This document shows, piece after piece, positions 55,480 through 64,000 of a stretch of 64,000 bases of DNA (the stretch's first letter is position 1; the number at the start of each line of letters is the position of its first letter). This DNA is from Cryptomeria japonica. Its lineage: Eukaryota > Streptophyta > Pinopsida > Cupressales > Cupressaceae. The notes under the pieces were generated by a model. It did not search any database. It was not told the DNA's origin and saw only the letters and a program-made list of their open reading frames with translations. The stretch spans positions 120,904,640 through 120,968,639 of the forward strand of contig NC_081410.1 of the NCBI RefSeq assembly GCF_030272615.1, read 5' to 3'. A program made the translations under genes and the position numbers.

Positions 55480-56750
55480 ATGGAAGGCTACAAACAATCT
55501 CGGAGGATTGTGTATCTGCAAGAAGAGCTGGATCATGCTAATCAAGTGATTGCAGACATGCAAAGGCAAATGCAAAAATCTCTGAAAGTAAGAAGAAGAT
55601 TATCTGATGACTTGCAGGATTCTCAAGAGTGAGTGGAACAAATTGAGACATCATCTAAGAATAGTATATCTGAAGAGACTGAAGAAATGATTGGAGTATT
55701 GAAAGAAAAGAACAAAGCACTGGTTGATCAACTAAAAGCAATGAAAAGAGAACATGAACATTTCAGCACACAAATGACTGAAAATCTAGATGCATTAAGA
55801 ACAGCTGAGGATAAAACAAGAGATCTACAAAGAGAGAAACAACAACTTGAAGTATTAGTATTTGATAAAAATAATGAAATCATAAGGTTGACTGGGATTC
55901 AACAAAATATGACAGATCAACTAGGTTATGCACATCATGAAGCAATTCTAAAGAATGATGAAAATCAAGCATTGAAACTTGTAGTATCAAGGTTGACCGA
56001 TGAACTTGAAATAGAGAAGAAATCCAAAGAAACACTAAAGAAGAGTTATGAAGCATCAAAGATGTTGGATGAGCAATTGAATACAAGAAGACCCAACAGA
56101 GATGCGGGACTCAGTTACAAAGAAAAAGACTCTACCGAGAAAGGAATTCATACTACCGAGAGAGGGAATCATCAAAGCAAGCTGGAAACAGGAATAACAT
56201 CAAAAGAAAGAAGCCTATTTTCTACTACTATGGAAATCAAGGTCATACTGCCAACATGTGCCAAATCAGAAAAGGTAAGCAACCGAATGTCACTAAGTCC
56301 AATGGTTATTGTTACAATTGCAATAAATGTGGTCACACATTTAACCAATGTAGGACAAACTCTGTTAACAACTATCAGAAGGCAAAATACAAAGGGTTTT
56401 GTAGAAACTGCAATAGATATGGACATAGTACTGAGAAGTGTTGACTTAACCAAAAGAACTATATGTGGTCTGCACACCGAGCAAACACTAGAAGTTACCA
56501 AACTCACACAGATCCTTACCGACAATATGCATCAGTACCATGGGATTACAATACAAGGATATGGTGTGAATGTTGTGGAAGATATGGACATATTAGTGCT
56601 AACTTTTTTATAAGGTTTGGAATGAACAACCGAAGATCAAGGAGAAATCCCGGTATGGCATGTTTTCATTGTCACAAAGTTGGACACTTGGTTGTAGATT
56701 GCAGAGATCAACCTAGAGGAGACACTGAAGAAATAAAAGGCAAATTATAG
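55480..56750 (+). pseudogene. Element E ORF1: coiled-coil protein with five CCHC knuckles
   Basis: The start MEGYKQSRRIVYLQEELDHA at 55480 follows the primer site by 48 bp. A long coiled coil is cut by a TGA at 55630 and continues as EEMIGVLKEKNKALVDQLKA to EKKSKETLKKSYEASKMLDE. After a frameshift near 56190 come five zinc knuckles: FYYYGNQGHTANMC (first two Cys lost), CYNCNKCGHTFNQC (56310), CRNCNRYGHSTEKC (56400), CECCGRYGHISANF (56565, last Cys lost) and CFHCHKVGHLVVDC (56661). A gag-like RNA-binding role is likely. Ordinary copia gags have one knuckle and no such coil. Confidence 0.7.
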
Positions 56751-57386
56751 ATGATTTGGAAAAAGAAGGAAATTGTGTCAAATGAAGAAAGCACCTTACC
56801 TACCGAGTTAGGTGCACCTAGTCCAAATTAATCAGTAAAGGTATTAAGGGACTGCATTTTCTTAAGGTTAAAATCATAATAGTTCCTATTCTATTATGTA
56901 CTAAATTCAAAATCTGCATAGTTAAGATGCATTAGTAAGTTTGAAATTCTATCAAAGTCTTTGAAGCACTTTACAGGAAACCTATCAAGTCGGTGAATAC
57001 AGGAAGCCTGTCAAGTCGGTAAATGAAGGAAGCTTAATTACTCGGTTAAAAAAAAAAAAGAGAGTAAATCGATTAAAAAGGAACTGAGTGCATTTAATGT
57101 TTTTGACCTAACCCACATGGAGCCCAATAAGGTATTTTGTGTACTTAAAAGCATTTTCGCGATCATTTTCATTCACCAAGTTTTTGAAAGAGCAGAGCAG
57201 AGTGATTCCAAGGTGATCAAAACCTCATTCAAAGCAAATCCAAGGTATTTACATCAAATCTCAACATATTGTTAAGTTGGTTTACCGATCTTGTTGCCAT
57301 TATTTGCTAAGTATAAAGCGTCTGTCGTTTGGAATTCTAAAACCCTAAGGACTCTTTACTAGTTTTTTTTTACCTGAAATCCTAAA
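56751..57386 (+). other. Spacer between ORF1 and ORF2 of element E
   Basis: No gene. Contains GTCGGT(G/A)AAT repeats near 56990-57030, a short A tract, and from about 57160 a leader-like stretch with CAAGGTATTT (a possible splice donor) before ORF2. Confidence 0.5.
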
Positions 57387-59365
57387 TGGCGCCCAAGATC
57401 CAAGATCCCATAGTTGTCAAGAATGTAGAGAAGCCCTCACTGAAATACTCTTTGACTCCTAAAGTCACCTCCTAACCGGATGACAAAACCACCTTTTCAC
57501 TCATCCCGGACAGAGTATTGTTAATCGAAGATGTGAGATTCTTCACCAAATGTCATGTTGAAGAACTCGGTCATGTTGAAATAAGAGACACCTATGATGA
57601 ACTATGTACCGATGGTGTATTAAACAGTAAGTATGAACACATCAAAATCAAAGGATTGACTGAAGCCCTAACCTATCCTTGTGTGTTCAAACCCCAGTGG
57701 GTCAAGTTTGTTTTGAGCAGAGTTCATGATGATGTCATGTGGCTAGAAGAGCAACCATTTAAAATCACCAAGGAAATCATTCATGTGATCACCGGTTATC
57801 CTATCTATGATCATGCATGAGCTCAAAAGATGATATCACAGAAGGAATTGATCAGTTTAACCAGAGTAGAATCTGATTACAAAGGACTAAAATTGAACAA
57901 TGTCACTGATGCAGAACTTAAGTTTTCCATTAGAGTAATTGGTTACTGTTTCTTCCAATTAGCAAGGGAAAACAGTGTACCCTGTGCAGCAGTTGACTTA
58001 GCTTATAAAATTGTGAAAAAGGGAATGAAAGTTGACTTATGTGAAGTGCTATTGAAGAACCTGTTTGAGAATCTAAACACAATAAGGAGGCAAAAGAAGA
58101 ACAACTTGGCAAATACACTAAAGTTTGGTTCACTTCTTATATGCATGTTTTTCTACTTTGAAAAATTATTTCCATCAGTCGGTAAAGTAGTTTGGGAGCT
58201 ACACCGACCAATCACCCATCAGGTTAATGACTTCATCAAGAAGCTAGGTGATAATTTCAATGATATAATGGATGATTACTTCAGTAAATTTTAAGAGAAA
58301 ATGCACAATAGGTACCGGATTCCACCCTAGCTAGTGGAGAAATATAAAGATGACATATGCTTTGAGGTAGACACTGATTACTGTTATGTGAATGTTGTGG
58401 AACCAAGAACTCAATCATTGCCACCTATGGGTTACGAGATTGAATTTGACATCACACAATAGCAAATTGATGCATTTCTTACATTACCAAGGCATGCTAC
58501 TGAGCTGAGGTATGGAACCTATGAAGAAGTAAAGGGAAAAGTAAAAATGAGCATTGTAGTACCCAAAGCTACAAGAAAAGCAACAAAGATGATAAAGGTT
58601 TTAACAGAGAAATTCGGAGAAGATTCTTCCTCCACACCTGTCAAAGGCACTCTTGCCATCACTGAAGAGGAATCAGAAGCTCGAGAGGCAGCTATAACAC
58701 TGAGCACCAAATTGCCTAAGGGTAAAGGGTTAAAAAGAAAGAAACGGGACACTTCAAAGGCCCTACTGACTCCTCCAACAAAGAGACCTAATACAAGAGC
58801 ATCTGCAGCATCATCGAGTAAGAAAAAAAGAGTGTTACTGCTCCCAAGGTAACAAAGACATACAAGAAATCTACTCGGAGACTCAGTTTGGCAAAAGAGT
58901 CTAGTGATACAGAATCTGAAGATGCAAACAAATTCCAGATTGTCAAGAGCAAGAAGGTAAATATACATAGTGTTGAAAACTTTTGTGCCAATCTGAAAGA
59001 ATATGGCGGATTTGGTTCATTTAGATATGTCAAGTATGAAACTAGAAATAATGATGAGAAGAGACAAATTGAAGAAGCTATCATCTACACACTTCTAAAG
59101 TTCCGGTTAGCTCCATTGGAACTAGTAAAGTCACTTCCAAATGAACTTTACTTGCATATTGATAATAGGTGGAAGTATGCAATGGACTCAGAAAAACAAA
59201 TCAGAGAAAGAAGTCTAGTCCATCTATTTCTTGATATGTCAGTAGCCGAAATAAAGGAACATCTAACAACCTACAATTCAAAATTTCTTGTCAAACAAAG
59301 AGCCTTAAAACTGATGAATGGGCTATATATTGACATAGAAAATGAGACAAAAGCAAAATGGCAGG
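57387..59365 (+). pseudogene. Element E ORF2, unrecognised protein
   Basis: Starts MAPKIQDPIVVKNVEKPSLK at 57387, in a good plant start context. Two open blocks follow: 57518-57820 (LIPDRVLLIEDVRFFTKCHV, PFKITKEIIHVITGYPIYDH) and 57830-58294 (IRVIGYCFFQLARENSVPCA, GSLLICMFFYFEKLFPSVGK). Then VEPRTQSLPPMGYEI, a basic Lys/Ser/Thr-rich linker with KKKR and KRKKR stretches (58540-58850), and, after a frameshift, 58888-59365 (LKEYGGFGSFRYVKYETRNN, LAPLELVKSLPNELYLHIDN). Stops include TAGs at Gln-like positions. I recognise no known catalytic domain; the basic linker could be a nuclear signal. About 650 residues before disruption by gypsy F. Confidence 0.6.
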
Positions 59366-59391
59366 TGTAGACACCTGAAATTGTCCAGTCT

Positions 59392-59628
59392 AATTAAATA
59401 AATATTTTATTTATTTAATTACTTTAGCCAAATTCTTCTATTAATTAAATAAATCTTTATTTATTTAATTAATTCATTTATCCTCTGCTAGCCTTATTTC
59501 TCATTTGAATAAATACTTTTATTTATTTAAATTATCATTTTCCTAAATTAAATAAATATTTTATTTATTTAATTGATCCCACTTCCTCTATTAATTAAAT
59601 GAATCTTTATTTATTTAATTAATTAATT
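59392..59628 (+). repeat. Five AT-rich palindromes in LTR F
   Basis: Copies at 59392-59420, 59441-59472, 59503-59532, 59546-59574 and 59591-59628. Core AATTAAATAAAT-N-TTTATTTATTTAATT, nearly perfect arms of 11-15 bp with short centres; spacing 43-62 bp. Separated by unlike C/T-containing spacers. Confidence 0.85.
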
Positions 59629-59786
59629 AGCCTTTTCTACCCATGACACATGTCATTCATCTCTTAATTCATACACTACCTACCCTTTCATTATTTTCTT
59701 ATTTCTTCTACCTACCCTTTAATCATAGCCGACCATTTATCTTTTACACCTCTCAATCTTATCCCTCCATTTCATATAGTGTCTTC

Positions 59787-59793
59787 TATATAA
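59787..59793 (+). promoter_or_regulatory. TATA box of gypsy F LTR
   Basis: TATATAAGGAG context, 363 bp before the LTR end and 160 bp after the palindrome array. Confidence 0.65.
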
Positions 59794-60152
59794 GGAGATG
59801 CTTCCTTCATTATCAACCCGAACTAACTACCTAGTTAATGAATCAAGCCAACTATTACTTGACATATGAGATCCTACTTGCAACCACATTTCGTTCTTTG
59901 TTGAGCTCTTGTGCACATAAAATCTGAGAGCAAATATATCAAGCAAGATCAATGGAGATAGGAAGAATGGAGATTCAAACCCTTTTGGACATGTGATGGT
60001 ATAATCTTTGTGATTTCATTGATTTGCATTGTCTTAGGTAATCTTCATATGTTATGGTGGATCTTTGTTGTTGTTAGGCTAGGGTTTTGTGGTTGAATCT
60101 ATTTAGTCTTTCAATATTTTTATTGTTATATCCATTTTCACCATAAACATTT

Positions 60153-60170
60153 TGGTACGCTCGGTGGGAC
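60153..60170 (+). other. Primer-binding site of gypsy F
   Basis: TGGTACGCTCGGTGGGAC starts three bases after the LTR end; similar to element B's TGGCATGCCCGGTGGGG. Confidence 0.7.
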
Positions 60171-60259
60171 TCTTGTCCCTTTTGCATTTAACATCCTTGT
60201 TGCAGATGTTGTATTTTGAAGTTGCAGATCTGACATTTTCGATGGCATTTTGGTATTTT

Positions 60260-60500
60260 CACGTCTGCGTACTTTCGAATCGCGTTTTTGGTTTTCTATC
60301 GCGTTTGTGACATCTTGGATTGCGTCTACATCTTCGACAGTATTTTTTTTTTTTTGTAGATTCTGAAAACCGCGTCTGTATTCCTTAGTCGTGTCTATGG
60401 TGTTTTTAGGCGCGTCTATGTCCAAAAGCGCGTCTGTGTTTCACAAAAATGCATCTGCGTCAGAGAGTCGTGTCTATGTTTGGGGTAACTGCGTCTGTGT
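60260..60500 (+). repeat. GCGTCTGTG motif cluster 1
   Basis: About eleven degenerate copies of (C/T)(G/C)(C/T)GTCT(G/A)TG, for example at 60281, 60298, 60316, 60371, 60390, 60412, 60428, 60468 and 60489, irregularly spaced by 15-55 bp. Confidence 0.7.
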
Positions 60501-61189
60501 GCATTGATTTCATTTTTGGAGTTTTATTGATTTATTTTTTAGTCATTCGGTTTTATTTTTAGATCTAGTTTATTTTGAGCTAGCATTTGCAGATCTAGCT
60601 AACAAAATTGGTGCAGCTTGTCTCAAAAGAAAAATTGTTTTGTTGAAGGCCCCTATTTTCACAAAGTCTTTTGGATCTAAAATTTACCTAACTTGTGTGC
60701 TTGCAAGAAGGGGTAATCATTTGAAACAATCCAAACTACTAACAAATCTTTGTTACAGGTCCTTGGCAAGGGTTTTTGGATTTTTATTGTGTGCCTTGTT
60801 TTCATAGATTAGCAAACACTTCAATTGGTGCACTAAAATTGAATCATTATCTTTTGTGTCTTGAGCAATAGGCTCTTTTTGTTTCATCTTTAGAGGGCAT
60901 GTATACCCATGTGGTCATTATGACTACTAGTGAGGAGAGAACAACACAAGTGGTAGCAAAAGAAAAGTCATCTTCTTCCAAACCACTATAAATAATTGTA
61001 TTCATGGTGAAAACTATGAATAACATGTGCTGATTAGTTCATATTGACACTATGTCTCCCCATAAACCCATTTGATCAAATTTATTTGATCATTTGTAGG
61101 GTGTAACCCCTACCAACTGGGAGCCTTCTATATTTACAGAGATGAAAGTGTCGCATGTATGGCCACATGAGCAGATGCCCTTACTAGCA

Positions 61190-61440
61190 CCTTTTTATTT
61201 TAGAAGCCCAAATCCTTCTAGTTGTTGGGGCAGGAGGTCAGACCTCTGGTAGCGGCCCACACACATACAGTTCTTAGTAGAGATACAAAGTTCGCCACGG
61301 GGAGTTTTCGTGGGGACTGATGCTTGGCTAACCCGAGAAGTGAGTGCCGAGGGTGGAGCCAGTGAGGTCAAGCATCTAGGTATCCACTCTGAATAGCGTA
61401 GCCTCGGGGGTAAAACCCCATGTGGGATCAACAACTATTG
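61190..61440 (+). promoter_or_regulatory. GC-rich foldable block in leader of gypsy F
   Basis: Stems GAGGTC/GACCTC (61234-61246, one-base loop), CCACG/CGTGG (61295-61313) and GGGGT/ACCCC (61407-61419) lie in an otherwise AT-rich leader. A GAAGTGAGT at 61337-61345 resembles a splice donor. Possible packaging, dimerisation or splicing signal. Confidence 0.45.
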
Positions 61441-61724
61441 TCTTGGCCAGCCATAAGAATTGTGCTTGACTTATTTTAAACATTCAAACATTCAAGACCA
61501 AACAGCAAAACATTGTGTCTTTTGTGTCTTCAAGTGTATGCAAAACATTTTTACATCAAACAACACACTTTCTCTGAGTCATATTTTTGAGCCTAGACAC
61601 TTGCAAACATTGAGTCCTCATCAACACTGTGTCATTTTGTCACGAAAAAAAAAATAGTCAAACATTCAGATTTGGTCACAAAGCAACTTCACAGATTGGA
61701 AAAAATTGCACAAATTTTGCAGAA

Positions 61725-61915
61725 ACATGTCTGTGTCTGATATAACCGCGTTTGTGTTGTATAACCGCGTCTGTGAAGGGAAGAAATGCATATGTGTTCT
61801 CAGTATCAACATTGCATTGACAAAATCTCAGAAATGTGTCTGTGTTTAACAGAACCGCGTCTGTGTCGGGAAATCACGTCTGTGCAGTATATAGGCACGT
61901 CTGTGTTCAGTATTG
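61725..61915 (+). repeat. GCGTCTGTG motif cluster 2
   Basis: Eight or nine copies, for example ATGTCTGTGTCTG, ACCGCGTTTGTGTT, ACCGCGTCTGTGA, ACCGCGTCTGTGTC and CACGTCTGTG, with ATAACCGCG before some. Same motif as 60260-60500. Confidence 0.7.
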
Positions 61916-62395
61916 AAAAAACTTTTACAGTCTAGTGAACAAACATAGTCAGTTTCGAAATTCTTGAGCTTCCTAGGTTATTTCTCCAGGGTTTCATCTA
62001 GCATTCAACCTGTCTTTGGGTCTCACAAAGTCCATCATTGCTTTACACCTTACATTAAATTAACATTTGTCTAAACCTAAGTCAAAAGGTCACTTGCTTG
62101 TCCTCATCTTACTTTGTCAACACACTACATACAACAACATTTTACTAAGTGGTCCCTCATCAAGGTCTATCACCTTTGGGTTTCATTTGGTCTTACTTAG
62201 AGTCAAGGTCAACTTACCTCATCAAGAGAAACTATCATCTCTTTGGAAGCCACACCTACTCTACTACATACATACTTGGTCTTACACTTTGGACATTGCA
62301 AGTACACCTCAGATTCATTTACATTCCAAACTCTTGGTCTTCCATATCCTTTCCATTTTCATCTAGTCTCACACATCTTGGTCAAGACCTAGTTC

Positions 62396-63883
62396 ATGGT
62401 TGAAACTCATTTCCAAAAATCGAGGAGAGAAGCTAAAGAGGCTCAAGAATCCGCAAACATGAGTTCCTATGAGTATGACAATGATATCTTTTTCAATTCC
62501 GATCATACTACATTACCTGACATGGATGCCTATAGAAACATTCCAAATGTTGAGAACATGGACACTACAAACAACAATGATACACACAATGACAATATGG
62601 ACAACTTTTCCATACATTCAGCAGAAGTGGAAGACACCATTATGAATCCTCATTTTAATCGATTGGTTGAGGAAATAATGAGGAAAGATAGACAATACTT
62701 CCTACAAGTGATGGCACAAAGTGGAGCCAAGATACCTCATGATTTTGACATGTCTCAAATAATGGAAAATCGACCTTTGCAACAACCTCACTCCAACATG
62801 GATCAAAGGATGCCTAATAGTGGAGGCAATAGAGGACCACATATGGTGCCTGAATCACCATCATCTTTGTTTCAAAAACCAAAGGTCCCATACACACATG
62901 GCCAAGCATATGATACTCACCTTCGCAGACCATTATGGAAGTCTTATGCAGAAAAATATGCTCAATCACATACCAATGCTAAGGATCAACCACCAAAGCA
63001 ATTGGATATTCAAAGGCATGCTCAAAATTTGGACACAAGGAAACCCCGTGTCAAATTTGGGGACAACACACTAGAACAAACTCATGACATGCCTATAGAG
63101 TATGGTATACATGGACAAAGCAGATATTTCATTCCTCAACATGAATCTATACCAAGTGATCCATATACGCAACATCATTACAGACCTCCTCCATATGAAC
63201 ATGTGTATGATCAATATCATCCATATATGCAACATGCTCCTCCTCCAATTGGTGCCTCAAGCATGGGGTATGGTCCAAGAAGTCGATCTCCACCTAAGAG
63301 CAATTTGGAACAACAAATCATGGACTTACAAAAGAAAATGGAGGACATAAATACACCGAAGCCAACATACACAATGAGAGACATATGTCCTTATCCATTT
63401 GACAAGAGTATTCCAATGCCTCCTTTTCCTACACACTTTGTGACACCTAAGTTTGATAAATATAGAGGAAATGAAGATCCTAAGGCACACATAAGACAGT
63501 TTTTCATAGCTTGCATTGAGGTAGCTTCAGAAGAGACATATTTGATGAGATTATTCCCACAAAGCTTAGGTGATCAAGCTATGGAATGGTTCTCCCAACT
63601 TCCACCTAGAATTAAGTCATGGGGTGATTTAGCAGAGGCGTTTATCCAACATTTCTCATACAACATAGCGACAAACATATCAGTCACTACCTTGTGCAAC
63701 ACCAAGCAAAAAGAGGGAGAGTCTTTTGCATCATTTTTAAAAAGATGGAGAAATCTAGCTAGCAGATGCTCTTGTGAAATTCCACAAAAACAAATGGTAG
63801 AGATGTTCACCCAAAATGTTAACAAAGACATTGGCTATGATCTAAGGAAAGCTTGTTTGTCCATGTTCAAGGACGTCATTTAA
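62396..63883 (+). CDS. Gypsy F gag (Tat-like)
   Basis: The longest open frame of the window, 495 codons from MVETHFQKSRREAKEAQESA. A long disordered N-terminus rich in Asn, His, Pro, Tyr and Met leads to the retrotransposon gag domain at about residues 350-490: FVTPKFDKYRGNEDPKAHIR, FFIACIEVASEETYLMRLFP, SLGDQAMEWFSQLPPRIKSW, GDLAEAFIQHFSYNI, and SFASFLKRWRNLASRC. A TAA at 63881 ends it, but the same frame continues without another stop to the window edge (KGLATKKVLIEQGVIKLF), so the stop looks like a single lesion in a longer gag-pol. An inner start, MSSYEYDND at 62459, is possible. Confidence 0.88.
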   Translation: MVETHFQKSRREAKEAQESANMSSYEYDNDIFFNSDHTTLPDMDAYRNIPNVENMDTTNNNDTHNDNMDNFSIHSAEVEDTIMNPHFNRLVEEIMRKDRQYFLQVMAQSGAKIPHDFDMSQIMENRPLQQPHSNMDQRMPNSGGNRGPHMVPESPSSLFQKPKVPYTHGQAYDTHLRRPLWKSYAEKYAQSHTNAKDQPPKQLDIQRHAQNLDTRKPRVKFGDNTLEQTHDMPIEYGIHGQSRYFIPQHESIPSDPYTQHHYRPPPYEHVYDQYHPYMQHAPPPIGASSMGYGPRSRSPPKSNLEQQIMDLQKKMEDINTPKPTYTMRDICPYPFDKSIPMPPFPTHFVTPKFDKYRGNEDPKAHIRQFFIACIEVASEETYLMRLFPQSLGDQAMEWFSQLPPRIKSWGDLAEAFIQHFSYNIATNISVTTLCNTKQKEGESFASFLKRWRNLASRCSCEIPQKQMVEMFTQNVNKDIGYDLRKACLSMFKDVI

Positions 63884-64000
63884 AAAGGCTTAGCAACAAA
63901 GAAGGTCCTAATTGAACAAGGAGTCATTAAGCTATTCAAAGAAAACAAAGATGACTTTAAAGGAAAAGATAAGCCAAGATTTTGGAATAAAAACAAGAAC

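Larger units (their letters stand above)
54123..59365 (+). mobile_element. Element E: copia-type LTR with pol-less body, cut by gypsy F
   Basis: A 1295-bp LTR whose start resembles the LTR of element H (TGTTGGCATTT, GATATTGAGAAGGTTGTTGA, GTCAAGAAATTGATTTTCTG) is followed by a Met-tRNA primer site, a coiled-coil/zinc-knuckle ORF and a second unrecognised ORF. No protease, integrase or RT is found before gypsy F interrupts it at 59366. Either a non-autonomous element or one whose pol lies past F. Confidence 0.8.
59366..60149 (+). repeat. 5' LTR of gypsy F
   Basis: 784 bp. Carries five AT-rich palindromes (59392-59628) and a TATATAA box at 59787-59793. LTR ends were set from the TG start, the CA end and the primer site; no second copy is available. 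Confidence 0.8.
60171..62395 (+). other. Leader of gypsy F with motif arrays and a GC-rich block
   Basis: 2.2 kb without a supported gene. It holds two clusters of a GCGTCTGTG-like motif (60260-60500 and 61725-61915) and a GC-rich foldable block at 61190-61440. Open frames such as 62067-62366 are unconvincing and lie before gag. Confidence 0.6.
59366..64000 (+). mobile_element. Ty3/gypsy element F, 5' LTR, leader and gag; continues past window
   Basis: The LTR 59366-60149 starts TGTAGACACC and ends AAACA, followed by a primer site like that of element B, a 2.2 kb leader and a Tat-like gag. It inserts into ORF2 of element E. Pol and 3' LTR are outside the window. Confidence 0.88.

Noticed and set aside
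59392-59628. CRISPR-like array (regularly spaced repeats)
   Set aside because: Repeats are palindromic AT-rich elements in a plant LTR; no cas genes, and the context is eukaryotic.
60138-60425. Minus-strand frame of 95 codons in the leader of gypsy F
   Set aside because: Antisense to the primer site and motif cluster; no family resemblance.

Overview
The window looks like intergenic DNA of a large, repeat-rich plant nuclear genome. No convincing functional host gene is visible, and almost every base I can assign belongs to long-terminal-repeat (LTR) retrotransposons or LINEs. The evidence is initiator-Met-tRNA primer sites (TGGTATCAGAGC), Ty1/copia, chromovirus and Tat-like Ty3/gypsy polyproteins, plant-type LINEs, a decayed PPR gene, CpG-poor AT-rich sequence, and insertions nested several levels deep. 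A gymnosperm is my best guess from element size and nesting, but this is inference.

Layout. 1-5207: copia element A (minus strand), 5' LTR at 4137-5207, 3' end outside the window. 5208-5640: small LINE reverse-transcriptase fragment L3. 5641-6479: unassigned. 6480-7574: gag of a chromovirus-like remnant C (minus), whose LTR (7575-7760 plus 19996 to about 21457) is split by the 12.2 kb gypsy element B (7761-19990, target duplication CTTCT). About 21458-41430: an old minus-strand LINE, L1 (ORF1, endonuclease, reverse transcriptase), interrupted by copia element G (22988-29400, target duplication CTTCT) and copia element H (29476-38729). 41430-44972: a second, plus-strand LINE, L2, with an RNase H tail. 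46328-52583: chromovirus D (minus, target duplication ATCTT, C-terminal chromodomain), lying between two decayed related fragments (45880-46170 and 53305-53890); the latter is a PPR pseudogene. 54123-59365: element E, a copia-type LTR followed by a coiled-coil/multi-zinc-knuckle ORF and an unrecognised ORF, with no pol. 59366-64000: gypsy element F (LTR, 2.2 kb leader, gag), running off the right edge.

How the parts work. In each autonomous-type element, gag would form the particle, protease would process the polyprotein, reverse transcriptase/RNase H would copy the RNA primed from a host tRNA at the primer-binding site, and integrase would insert the cDNA. All pol copies here carry stops, frameshifts or deletions, so none is likely to be autonomous.

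Most interesting observations. (1) The LTRs of copia-type elements A, H and E each carry a run of small back-to-back hairpins, 150-270 bp downstream of the TATA box. Stem sequences differ from hairpin to hairpin while pairing is kept, and the run ends in a GTGG/CCAC stem and a C tract. (2) Gypsy B has an extra RNase H domain upstream of its reverse transcriptase. (3) Element E combines a pol-less body with a five-knuckle protein and an unknown ORF. (4) Gypsy F has five AT palindromes in its LTR, arrays of a GCGTCTGTG motif and a GC-rich foldable block in its leader. (5) Element H has an internal tandem duplication and a truncated upstream copy.
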